NCBI GenBank assembly: GCA_022828595.1 | Contig: JAKGHH010000002.1 | Span: 84,288,076 to 84,352,075 of the forward strand | Direction of reading: 5' to 3' | Source of the DNA: Nelumbo lutea | Lineage: Eukaryota; Streptophyta; Magnoliopsida; Proteales; Nelumbonaceae | DNA length: 64,000 bases | In this document: positions 54,418 through 64,000 of the stretch, one piece after another | Numbering within the stretch: position 1 is the first letter of the stretch | How the letters are laid out: every line of letters begins with the position of its first letter | The notes under the pieces: model-generated | What the model was told of the DNA's origin: nothing | Seen by the model: the letters and a program-made list of their open reading frames with translations, nothing else | Databases searched by the model: none | Translations under genes and position numbers: made by a program

Positions 54418-54893
54418 GGACAAAGACATCAAATATCTATTATGCCCATACTAATTCTTCTTATCAAGTTAGTAGATTTTTCATAATTCCAATTTTACCC
54501 TTAAACTGTTAATACGAGTAAATATATTATTATATTTTAGTATTTCAATTTTTTGACAAAAATAAACCCATTTTGGGGTAAAGAGAGGATTAAGGATATT
54601 TTATTTATTTTTTTAAAGATTTATTAAGGGTATTTTTATGTTAAAGTTTTAAGGATATTTCAGTCATTAAACATTTGATGATTTTGCATAAGGGCAAAAC
54701 TGGTATAATAATATGTTTACCATGACATCAGCAGTTTTTATTGGATTTCTAACAATAAAATAACAGAAAGGGTGTATAAATCCTTTTATCCCCAAAGGTC
54801 CGGGGAGGTTTAAGTGCATGTCAAAGTTGAGGGGTGGTTTAAGACCTTTTTAGAAAACCCAAGGGAGGGTTAAGGGATTTACCCTTAGTTCTT

Positions 54894-57869
54894 TTTAACT
54901 TTTTTGAATTAATGATTGATTAATACAGTATAAATCATACCATTTAATTGAATCATTACGCAATTAAAAAGTTAATATAAATATAGTCATATATTTAAAT
55001 TTAAACCTTATATTTATTTATTTTAAAATTTACATTATTTGCATGCACGATACATGAAATTTTGTTTATTTTGCTTTGAGAGTATTTCTTTTTTTAAGTA
55101 GGCCCTTGAAAGTATCTTGTAAGTACATGTAGTTTACCATCACTGTGATTACAATGAGGATGTCAAAGGAAAAATCATATGGAGGAATCCTGGCCTGAAT
55201 ACCCCTACAATGGTACAAAAACACTCGATCAAAATGATGGAAAGCTCATACATTTGCAATGCGCATAGAGAGCCATCCAAGATTTGCGATGATCATAAAA
55301 CACCTCTTGGAAGACAGTGATGAGCAATGAGTATCGCTTGAGACTTGCGATGGACATAAAATGACACCACTAGTCTATGACAAACCCAATACACTACTAG
55401 CGCCTTGCGATGGACATGAAATGACAGCTGATGCTGTAACGGATGGTGGATAGACCCCAAGGTCGGCAACACCTGCCTATGGGAGATAGGCATTCCTTAT
55501 GATTATAGCAAGCTATGATGTGGCATCTCGTAGGCGATTGAGCAAACACCCTAGGGTTTCTTTGGGTTCTCCCTTCTCTCTTCACAACTATCCTCTTGGA
55601 CATTCGGAGGCTTGACCAGGCTATTGTGAACATGGAGTCTATGGTACCTACAATCTTCATTCACTAAGCTTTTTGTTGAAAACTACAAAAAATGCATATA
55701 TTTTGTATACAAGCTTTTAATAAGAAATTATCCGAGAAGGCTAATTTCTATACAGTTATTAAGGCCCAAAAGTATGGCATTATTTTCTAGAAACCTTAAA
55801 AATTGAAGGAGCATCATATTCTTTTGGTTTATTTTTTCCTTTAGCTTGAGATGTGTTAATATTATTTAGGCAACACGAGAGTTTGAATTTACGGTGTTAA
55901 GTTATTTCCATAGGATGCATTTTCAGAACGGGCATTTGTTTTGCCTCCATATGTAAGACACTGTTAATTTGTGTTAAAGAACTGAATGAAAATACCTTAC
56001 CTTTCAATTACAGAACGCTGGTATCCATTTTATGCCTAGAAAGTGCAAGAGAAAGCTTAAACTTAGATGCAGATTCTTGCTTAAACCAAGATGCATATTA
56101 AGATTTGAGACTGTCTCATAAGAAAGTTAATATCAATAAATGGGTTGCTATTCTTTACTTTCATGTTATGAGGCTTTAATTGGTAGAGCGCTTGAGGGTA
56201 GTTATTTTTAAAATAAACTAGTAAATGTGTATGTGCTTTATACGTGAGAATTCTAGGTCGTGATAATGATAGTAATGGTACATCCAAAATTTATTACAAA
56301 ATTCATGTATTTTTTATTTTTTATTTTCACTATTAATCAGATACATATTGCAAAATCCAAATCTGACTATATGGCATTTCATATTGGGTTGCAAAGTTTT
56401 GGGTATCATTGATAGTCTACCTACTTGGTGGTCTTCTATTTGTAATGTCTTATTTTCTTAGTGTCTTTTTGTTCATTTATAAAAAAAAATGTAAGATTTA
56501 AAGAGAGGGAATTGAATAAGGTGAAAATTATAGTTCAAACTACATTTTAAACCTCACAATTAAATAGGGATTAAATTAAAAAAATGGGTATTTTAGTCAA
56601 AAGAAAGCTCTACAATCTTATTCAAATTTTTAATAGTAGTGTAAATATGGAGTTACAGATGTATTCAATTTTTTCTATAATTTTTTATTTCTATGTGTGA
56701 AAATAATACTATTATATACACTTATTTTTTGTTTAATATGATAAATATATGATATTGTACATGTGCCCAAATGTTTCTTATTTTTTTTGTAAAACTTATG
56801 TATTTTCTTTTTCATTTTTGTGTTTTTGATATTTTATTAATTTTTATTATTTAATTATGACATTAAAGGTTGACAAATTTGACCCAAAAGTTGAACTATT
56901 AATATCTGCTAAAAAGGAAAATGATTTTATTTTTGGTTAGTTTTAGATTATGTATTTCATTTTCATCATCAATAAAAACAATTCTTGTTTATTACACTTT
57001 TTTTTTTTTAATTTGATCAATAAAAATATCATAAATGTGTCTTTTTTTATACTTTTGTAGTTTTCTTTTATTTCTATTTTAAAATTTTATTATCTAACTA
57101 TGACTTCATGGGTTTCCCAATTTGATTCAGATGGTTGAATTGCTTAGTCATTACTTGGGTAAAGAATGATTTTGTTTTTGAGTAAATTTTAAAATATATG
57201 GATTTATATTGTTAAAAGTATTGGGCATAGATCTAATTAGTGAAAAAAATAACTTAAAATATAGAATTTAATAAGAGAGAATGTGGGTTAATACCTTAAA
57301 TATAAGAATTAATGAGAGGGGATTAAATGAGGTGAAAAGCATTAATTGAAATTATATTTTCAACATTCATAATTAGGGATGGACTAAATAACAAGTATGG
57401 TCATTTTAGTCAAGAAAAATTCAACACCCTCATTTGTACTTTTTATAATAGTATAGATTATCAAAACTATAAGAAGTCAAAATAAAAACTCTCTCATGAC
57501 TTAATTGTTTTTAATAAAATCCATTATTATTCTCTTTCTTTCTCTTTCATTAAATCCCTCATTTCCTTTTAAGTTTTCTAATGCTTTTTCTTTTTTTACA
57601 AAAATCTCTCTAACTCTCTTAACCCCTTTTGGTCTCTCTGATGAGATACGGGTATAAAATTAATGGATTGGGCTAGTTTAAGAGTGCTAAACCAAGGCCA
57701 ACCATAAAATGGACCCTAGATATGACCCAAAGTAATGTTAAAAGACAAAAACCTAGTTAGACATAGTTGAAATTCTTTAATTTTGGCAACTCAATTTGCA
57801 GCCTAAATATAAGGGTTTTAACTTGGACAACTCGGCCTGGACTTGATTTTGGGCTTATAGCTTTTATGT
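54894..57869. other. AT-rich intergenic DNA with weak repeats
   Basis: No gene is seen. Three degenerate ~60-bp units with TTGCGATGnnCATnAAA occur at about 55281, 55343 and 55402. Two pairs of diverged direct repeats occur: 56495-56645 with 57303-57470 (sharing GAGAGGGnATT and TTTTAGTCAA), and 56870-57000 with about 57105-57225 (sharing GAATGATTTT-type words). These suggest an old segmental duplication of about 0.8 kb and 0.24 kb offsets. Confidence 0.4.
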
Positions 57870-58012
57870 GTAAAAAACATTAAGTGTATGTATGTGTGTG
57901 CATGTGTGTATAGGCAGGCTAGGCTTGAAGTATTGAGCCCTGACCCTAAAATTTGTAAGCTGGATATGAGTTTGAGCCCAGACTGTGCTGAAAATGATTA
58001 TCACCCCTACCC
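57870..58012. mobile_element. Right-end fragment of a hAT-like MITE
   Basis: GGCAGGCTAGGCTTGAAGTATTGAGCC to GATTATCACCCCTA corresponds to the right third of the element at 26929-27299 (which has CCAGATCTGAAGTATTGAGC and GATCACCCCTA). The left terminus is absent. Confidence 0.6.
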
Positions 58013-58048
58013 TAAATTCAAACCTAACCAAATTTCTACTTATCACCA

Positions 58049-58221
58049 ATGATTTTAAAAACCAAACTGAAAATAGAACAAATTTGACCACCGATTCCTA
58101 GGTCAAACAGTCTGGAACCTCGAACAAACAGTTTATATAGTCTAAACCTATACCAGAAGCCATGACCGGTTCTAAGGTCAAATAGTCCGACCATCTGGTC
58201 CAATCCTGTTTTCGAAACCAT
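58049..58221. mobile_element. MITE family C copy 2
   Basis: 173 bp, beginning ATGATTTTAAAAACC and ending GTTTTCGAAACCAT, with flanking nonamers TTATCACCA (58040-58048) and GTAGCACCA (58222-58230) that agree at 7 of 9. Ends and length match the element at 11063-11231. The interior contains GGTCAAACAGTC and GGTCAAATAGTC internal repeats. Confidence 0.7.
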
Positions 58222-58297
58222 GTAGCACCACCTAGGTAAATTAAAATATTATTCAATCTAAGGCTTTTTAGGCCCAGGCTGGATCTGATCACCCCTA

Positions 58298-60610
58298 CCC
58301 TAATTTTCTATACTGAAGACATTATTCAACCTCTTCCAATTAGGGGGGTCGGGTGCTCGCCAATTGACACCTATTTTTGTTTTCATAAAGAAAAACTGTA
58401 ACACCCCAAGCGCCAAGGTTTACGGATGGATGGTTTGATTTACCATTTGTTGAGGCTGCCGTAAATTCATTATAGCAGCAAATGAAGTATTTATGATCAA
58501 GAATTTAATAAAGCTAAACAAACTAATAATACGAATACAGAAATGGAAACATGAAGCCGATCTGGTAAATTCATATGTACATATATGTATCATATTTTAT
58601 GTTTAATTTATATTTTTTATTTATAAAAAGTGCTAAATTTTGAGATTTGAGATAAAAAAGTTTTTCTTTTTGAAAAATAATAGCAGAACAAGGTGTTGGG
58701 ATTCATAGGTTGAAAAAAAATCCAAAATTGATATGAAGATCACCCCAGTGGCACAATCGAGGCAAAGTTTTGGCCTCCAGAAATTTATATATATATATAT
58801 ATATATATACCTGAGCATTTGGTGATCTCAGATTGTGTTCATATCAATAGAATTGGTGACTCATTATTTTGATGAATAATTTCTTCGCACGAAAGAAGAT
58901 TATGTAAATACTTACTCGAAATCTCGCTTATCAGATTCCATTGTGGAATACACCATTTTTTCTGAGAATTTGGTCATGATATATCTTATCCATGCATAAT
59001 ATCATGAAAAATGGATACAAATGTGTGACTGTTACTTAGTATCAGCAATAAGTCCAAAAAAGTATCTAAAAGGGTGAAATTTATATATTTGCACCATGTC
59101 AAAGTAAGGAGCCATGGTATATATGTTTGCAACGAGTATGTATGGCTCAAATTGTTCAACTGTCAAGATTAATGAAAAATTGAAATTAGACTCGTGCGCT
59201 TTTATCGTGTTGTGCCATGGGTTTGGGTCGGGCGGGCCGTAGGCCGTGCCATGGGCTTGGACTATCCTAGGTGGGGCTATGGGTCAAGCCTTGGGCTTAG
59301 GCTGAACCGGGCTAGAAAGGCCTAGACATTTTTTTTTTACATTTTGATTTTTCTATTTTTTTTTGTTAAGTAAAACTAAAATACTTAACTTTTCTTTTGG
59401 GAACAAATTGAAAAAATAAAAAATATCTAACAAAGAAATGAAAAAAAACACTAACCAAAATACAAAATAGTCAATAAATTAGAAAAATAGGAATTTTATT
59501 TTATTTAAAATATAAAAAATACAAATTGAAAATAAAAAATTACATTGTTCAAAAAATAACAAATAATTTAAATAAAATTGAAAAAATTACTCCATGTCCT
59601 TGACTTTTCATCGGGTGTAGTTGTGTCATTGTCATGTCCTCCTTTGTTTTGTAACTTATCCTCAACATCCAATAAATCTTTAAAGTAATGTCTTTTTCTT
59701 ATTTCTAATGGAAGAACAAATGTCTGTCCAAGTGGCCAATACCACCCTTGCTACTAGTGTTAAAATCAATCTTATATTTTTGGCAAATGGCTCTTTTCCC
59801 CTTCCCCTCAATCTCTTTATTTTAAATATTTTCCAAATCAAGCTAATGAACTTAATGTTGGGGAATTGGTTTTGGGAGGAGGAATTGACCATTTTTTTAG
59901 TTCTAAAAATTAAAAAATAATTTAGTTTCACTTATTTGAATGACCGGATTACCAATTTAGAATCTCAACTTGATTTTAACGGTTGAAGTCTCAAAGCCTC
60001 CTAAAATTTCAAATGCATGACAATATAAAATTGTATGAAATAACTAAGAATATGGGAATTGGAAAGAGAATTGTTGAATTGGTGTAATGAGAATTGCTCA
60101 AATACCTTAAAAGCTAGCGTTATTAAGAGGGTACTTTAGTTATTATAAATTCTTTATCACTTTACCTAAATGCCCCCAAAGTCCCAAAGTAGCTATTATA
60201 TGGGATATATCTATTGGAGGAGCATTATTGTCCTTTTCTTTTCCCCAAAACCAAAATACATAAATACCTCCTTAATCCTTGCTTATAACTGTTGATTGAG
60301 GGGTATTTTCGTAGAAGGATCTATATCACTTGTTTGGATTGTGCTGGCACGCAGGCCGTGAGTGGCACAATACGTGTACTGGCCCATTGACCTAAAACCC
60401 CTAACCCAACATAATTCATACAATTGTACCATCGTGCGAGGCCGGTCCAAAATTCTACTGGCGGTGCCGAGTCGCGAGTGGCCCAACCCAATTTACACTT
60501 GTAGTTCCAGAGATAATCCATCCTCAAACCCATGACCCCTCAAATGTCCTTGATAAACCAGAAAAGAGCTCCCTTCAAAAATCAATAACCTAAAAAAAAT
60601 AGAACTTACA
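58298..60610. other. Intergenic DNA upstream of RPA49
   Basis: TGTAACACCCCAAGCGCC at 58397 looks like the start of a plant gypsy LTR, but no matching end was found. A (TA)n run lies at 58786-58809. At 59205-59330 and 60340-60507, GGCCGTGCC and GGCCGGTCC words with a right terminus CCAATTTACACTTGTA resemble the hAT element at 46288-46880. A copy lacking its left end is likely. The remainder is AT-rich and featureless. Confidence 0.4.
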
Positions 60611-60618
60611 AAACCCTA
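60611..60618 (+). promoter_or_regulatory. Telo-box-like motif in the RPA49 leader
   Basis: AAACCCTA lies 12 bp before the start codon. This motif is frequent just around the start of plant genes for translation and ribosome production, which fits an RNA polymerase I subunit. Role inferred. Confidence 0.5.
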
Positions 60619-60629
60619 GAAAGGGAAAA

Positions 60630-63600
60630 ATGGAGGAATCGAAGAAAAACAAGAAGAGGAAGAGATTAGATGTCAAGATGGAGATTTTTCATCAACATCC
60701 AGACAAGATCCCTCCTTTGGTAGGTTATTTCCCTTCTGGTTTTAACCCAAAGAGGTCAGAAGAGGAAGAGTCTACTAAGGTCAGGGTTTACAGCAACAAG
60801 AACAGGCCAAATCGATTGCAGCTCGTCGTAAGCCCGAATAGTTCGAAGGTTGAGTTTGTGGGTACGAGTTATTCGAGTGAAGCTGCTGCCGCCCAGGTCT
60901 GTACCTATGCTCTTGGGGTTCTTGATAAAGAGACTCAAACGCTGAAGATTGTTCCAATTGCCTCCAATAAGGTAACCCTTCTTTCAGCTTTTTATATCCC
61001 AACCCAATTAGTATTCTTTAATATATTCTTTGGGGGTTTTGATGGGTTTTATTTGTTTATTTATTTTGGTAGAAATGGGTTTTCGCTTTTGTGGGTTATT
61101 CTTTGTGAAATTTTGATGGGTTTTTATCATTAGTTTTTAAAATTTTAGCGTTAAAATACGTCTGAATTATTGATTTTTTCTTTTTCTTTTTTTTTTTATT
61201 TGAAATGGTTCAGTAATAAGTCATCTCTTCCTTCACTTACATATTTGAATGCAACAAGCGTTTTTCTTCTGAAGGTTACTTTATCTGGGTTTTATGGGTC
61301 AACATTTTGTTTTTAAATGCATTTATTTTTTTTTTTCTGATTAGTTTCTAAGTGGTCTTATGCTCGTCTTTTCTGTTATTTATTGTTTATATTTCTTAAA
61401 TTATTTTACTTCAACCGCACCTGCATTATTGATTGAATTATGTTGGCGAGGGCATGATTAAATTGCTGATATTGCGAGAAAGAACATGTCTGTTGATTTT
61501 CTGTTTTAAAAAAAGCTATCTGTTGGTTGTATTGTGCTCATAAAGTTTAATCTTCTACAGATTCTTCTTGTTAAAGAATTGGTATAAGGACATAACACTG
61601 AGTTTTGGTTGTGCATGTAAGTAGATATAAATGTATCTACAGCTCCACTCCTGTATATAATGAAAGGTTCTTGGTCTCATATTCGTTTAGTTCTGAAGAA
61701 TTCTCAACATGAACCTTGGTTTTTTTTTTTTTTTTTTTTCTTTCTTTCTTTATTATTTCTTTTGAAGGGCTACACAACTGGGGTAGCCCATACCCCCAAC
61801 CCAGGTGAAAGCGGGATTCCATCCCAAGTCTCTACTACAGCCAGTAGGAGACCTTACCAACCCGCTGGTTGGCACCTTGCCATGATCCTTGGTTTTCTGG
61901 TTAATCATTCTAGTTACATTTTGATCTGAATGTGGTTTCAGATCTTCAGGTTGGAACCAAGGGTTGGAGGGTCAGAAGTTAGTGATAAGGAACCTCGTGG
62001 AGAGTTACAGGAAGAAGATCTTACAGCAGAACAGAAAGCAGATAAGATAAGGGACTTGACCAATCTCTATGGAACAAAGAAATCAATAAGCCGGGTATGT
62101 CTCTATTTTCCTTTCAAATTCCTCGAGATAAACTCCTTTCAGGCTAATGGATGAAGTCCAATTAAGAGTAGAGCTTTGAGGGCATGTATTAAATATGATA
62201 GATAGGGCTGGCATCTCTGGTCACTACTGTCTTTGCAGCAGAATCCATTATCCTGGCAAAGGCTGCAATTAGTTCAAGGTTGTTGAGACTTCAGAACAAA
62301 TCAAGGGTTGGGATTCACATGGATCAACTGCATAGGTAGTTGCGACTAGCAACCATGGAGTTGTTGGATCCATGATGCTATCTTTCTTTCTAGATAATTA
62401 CCCTTTATTGATTGTTCAAGAGTTGCCACTTGAATAGATTTTACTTTACATGTAAACATTCAATGCAAACATTTGTATTCTTGCATTTTTCCTTGCAATG
62501 TATACTGCAGTATGCATGGTTATAAAGTATTCCTGATATTTTATTTTAAATGCCAGATATTTTAAGTTGCACCTTGGTGTTTGTTTTATAATGGCTGAAT
62601 CCATGTTGAGTTGATTGCTATACTCCAAAATATTTTATTACATAAAATTTATCCTCTAAAAGAGAAATAACTCATACTTAATCTGTTGTCAAACAGGCCC
62701 CTAGTTAGCATTTCTTGTTTCATGAAATTCTGTTTTGCGTATAAAGTACTACTATGTGTTGTTTTGACTTGAGGGTTTTCTTTTCCTGTATCCAAGAGTA
62801 TTGGCATGTTTCCTCGTAAAAGTGCCTAGAGAGCTTTGACAGGATGATTATGGCCATGCCATAAAAGCCTTGAAAACAAGTCCTGACCAGGACTTGGTAT
62901 TGACATACGGGAAGCAATGACAATACCTGCAGGAGGAGAATGTGTTATCCATAGATTTGTTGGCTATAATCATCATGTCAACTGTCAAGGCTTTTATTAA
63001 TCTAGAGGGCCTCTTTAGGTAGATGCTGAACCCCAACCACAGACACGTACTGTGTAAACCCAGAGAAAAGGCGGGTTGCTTATTGGGGTCTTCCACGACT
63101 ACCAAGTAATTTTTCAGTACCTACTCAATCCAACTCAACCATGCCTTGTCCTAACTATATGGAATTCTTCTTTTTCATATTTCATGTCATGTATTGTTCA
63201 GAGAATTTCGATTGACATAAAACCAATATTGAACATTTCAGGCTAAGAAAATGGAGTCCCTGAAACAAAAAGAAGATCCCATTAGCCAGGATGCCGTGGA
63301 CAAGAAAATTGAGGGCTTTGTTATAAATAAGGATGCTCTGGAAACTGCTGCTGTGTATACTGCTCGGAATGTTCCACCTCATGATCCTACTGCCACCACC
63401 CCAGACAAAGCCTATCCATTGAACAAAATTATTTTCAAAGGAGAGTGGGACTACCTTCTAGATGTTCTGGAACTCCTGCAGAGTGGGGCTACAGTTTCAT
63501 CAGATGCTTATCCAAGTTTTGTTTGCAATCGGATTTATAAACTAGAGGAAATCCAGGTAAATTTTTTAATGGGTGAAAGCTACCGCTACAATAAAATGTT

Positions 63601-64000
63601 ATTTTACTGTGTCACTATCATTGTACAGCATAAATTGATGTCATTACATCAAGCCCCAAAGATCCTCATTACTTGATTAACCAATCTTTTAATCAGACTT
63701 GCCCCAAAATTGGCATCAACTACATTTATCACATCATTTAGTGAACTATTGGTTCATATTCTTCTTGCCATCTAAATATAGTAGAGTTCATGGTTGATGA
63801 TCTTATGGATGGAAAATTAAAGCCATTAAATCCAGATGATTCTTGAGCATATCTGAATCCAATCATAGATGATCAGGCTTCGTTGATTATCTTAACTAAA
63901 TGTCATTTGAGATCTGCATTAGGAAAATCTAATATTGGGTCCTCTCCACTATAAGTTTGCCATATGTGCAGCATGGCCCCGATGGAGGTGAATACTCTAT
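60630..64000 (+). CDS. RPA49: RNA polymerase I subunit A49 (RPA49), 5' part
   Basis: Encodes the A49-type subunit of RNA polymerase I, which makes the large rRNA precursor in the nucleolus. Three exons join in phase 0: 60630-60971, 61942-62094, 63242-63556, all with GT-AG introns. This gives the first 270 residues. The start is a Lys/Arg-rich stretch (KKNKKRKRLDVK, likely nuclear localisation). The dimerisation domain shared with A49 proteins follows: VGYFPSGFNP, RPNRLQLVVSPNSSKVEFVG, YALGVLDKETQTLKIVPIASNKIFRLEP. After it comes a charged linker, then DKAYPLNKIIFKGEWDYLLDVLELL, the beginning of the C-terminal tandem winged-helix part. The remaining exons lie beyond the right edge. A possible acceptor (GTGCAG at about 63967-63972) is followed by codons that do not look like A49, so the next exon was not placed. 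Intron 1 holds a SINE. Confidence 0.88.
61724..61881 (-). mobile_element. tRNA-type SINE, copy 3, in RPA49 intron 1
   Basis: The most complete copy: T-tract and (CTTT)n at the left (A-tail on the element strand), then GAAGGGCTACACAACTGG, CCCAAGTCTCTACTAC, GGAGACCTTACCAAC and a GGTTGGCACC head. It is flanked by 15-bp direct repeats ATGAACCTTGGTTTT (61709-61723) and ATGATCCTTGGTTTT (61882-61896), one mismatch. The box-B-like AGACTTGGGATGGAAT reads on the minus strand. Confidence 0.85.

Larger units (their letters stand above)
52149..54884. mobile_element. Outer Mutator-like element (MULE 2), split by an inner MULE and a SINE
   Basis: The right terminal inverted repeat (about 54770-54884) ends TTAAGGGATTTACCC. 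Its reverse complement matches the left arm, which is cut: GGGTAAACCTCTCAA (52149-52163), then a 2-kb insertion, then ATCCCTTAAATCTCTCTTGGGTT onward (54213-54306). The arms share CTTGGGTTTTCT, a stretch with CTTAAACC and GGATTTATA. Flanking nonamers TTTGCTTTT (52140-52148) and TTAGTTCTT (54885-54893) agree at 6 of 9. Without its inserts it is about 560 bp and non-coding. Confidence 0.75.

Noticed and set aside
63967..64000. Exon 4 of RPA49 after GTGCAG
   Set aside because: The following codons do not resemble the A49 family; the true exon may lie beyond the window.
1..64000. CRISPR arrays, bacterial operons, rRNA or tRNA genes
   Set aside because: None seen. Sequence is eukaryotic plant nuclear DNA; tRNA-like words belong to SINE heads and primer-binding sites only.

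Overview
This is nuclear DNA of a flowering plant, most likely a eudicot. Gene space is sparse, intergenic DNA is AT-rich, GT-AG introns are numerous, and there are plant-type LINEs, Ty1/copia and Ty3/gypsy LTR retrotransposons, hAT- and Mutator-like non-autonomous elements and a plant tRNA-type SINE. No species can be named from the sequence.

Only two host genes are supported. The first is a STRUBBELIG-receptor-family (SRF) leucine-rich-repeat receptor kinase on the + strand (16 coding exons, 22468 to 50840, 725 codons). All its exons join in frame, but intron 13 has grown to 19.9 kb. The second is the 5' half of a gene for the A49-type subunit of RNA polymerase I (RPA49; + strand, from 60630, running off the right edge).

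Layout. 1-2290: decayed antisense LINE split by a hAT-type MITE. 2291-3462: unassigned. 3463-9200: a long degenerate sense LINE, itself split by a LINE 3' end and by a 1.6-kb LTR-like insertion with a repeat-rich promoter. 9201-20000: intergenic mosaic of a SINE, MITEs (several nested, many with visible target-site duplications), a foldback element, a ~190-bp minisatellite and a GC-rich hAT element. 20000-22467: upstream region of the SRF gene. 22468-50840: SRF gene. Its intron 13 holds several antisense LINE fragments and a minus-strand copia element whose gag is split by a plus-strand gypsy chromovirus-like element. 50841-60629: intergenic, dominated by two nested Mutator-like elements (52149-54884), the inner one carrying a beta-tubulin fragment. 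60630-64000: RPA49, with a SINE in intron 1.

The two host genes are in tandem orientation about 9.8 kb apart and show no functional link. The window is mainly a stratigraphy of insertions: the order of events can be read from which element interrupts which. All transposon genes seen here are broken by frameshifts, stops, deletions or lost catalytic residues. Exon borders were placed by eye from splice consensus, reading phase and family similarity, and no search was run.
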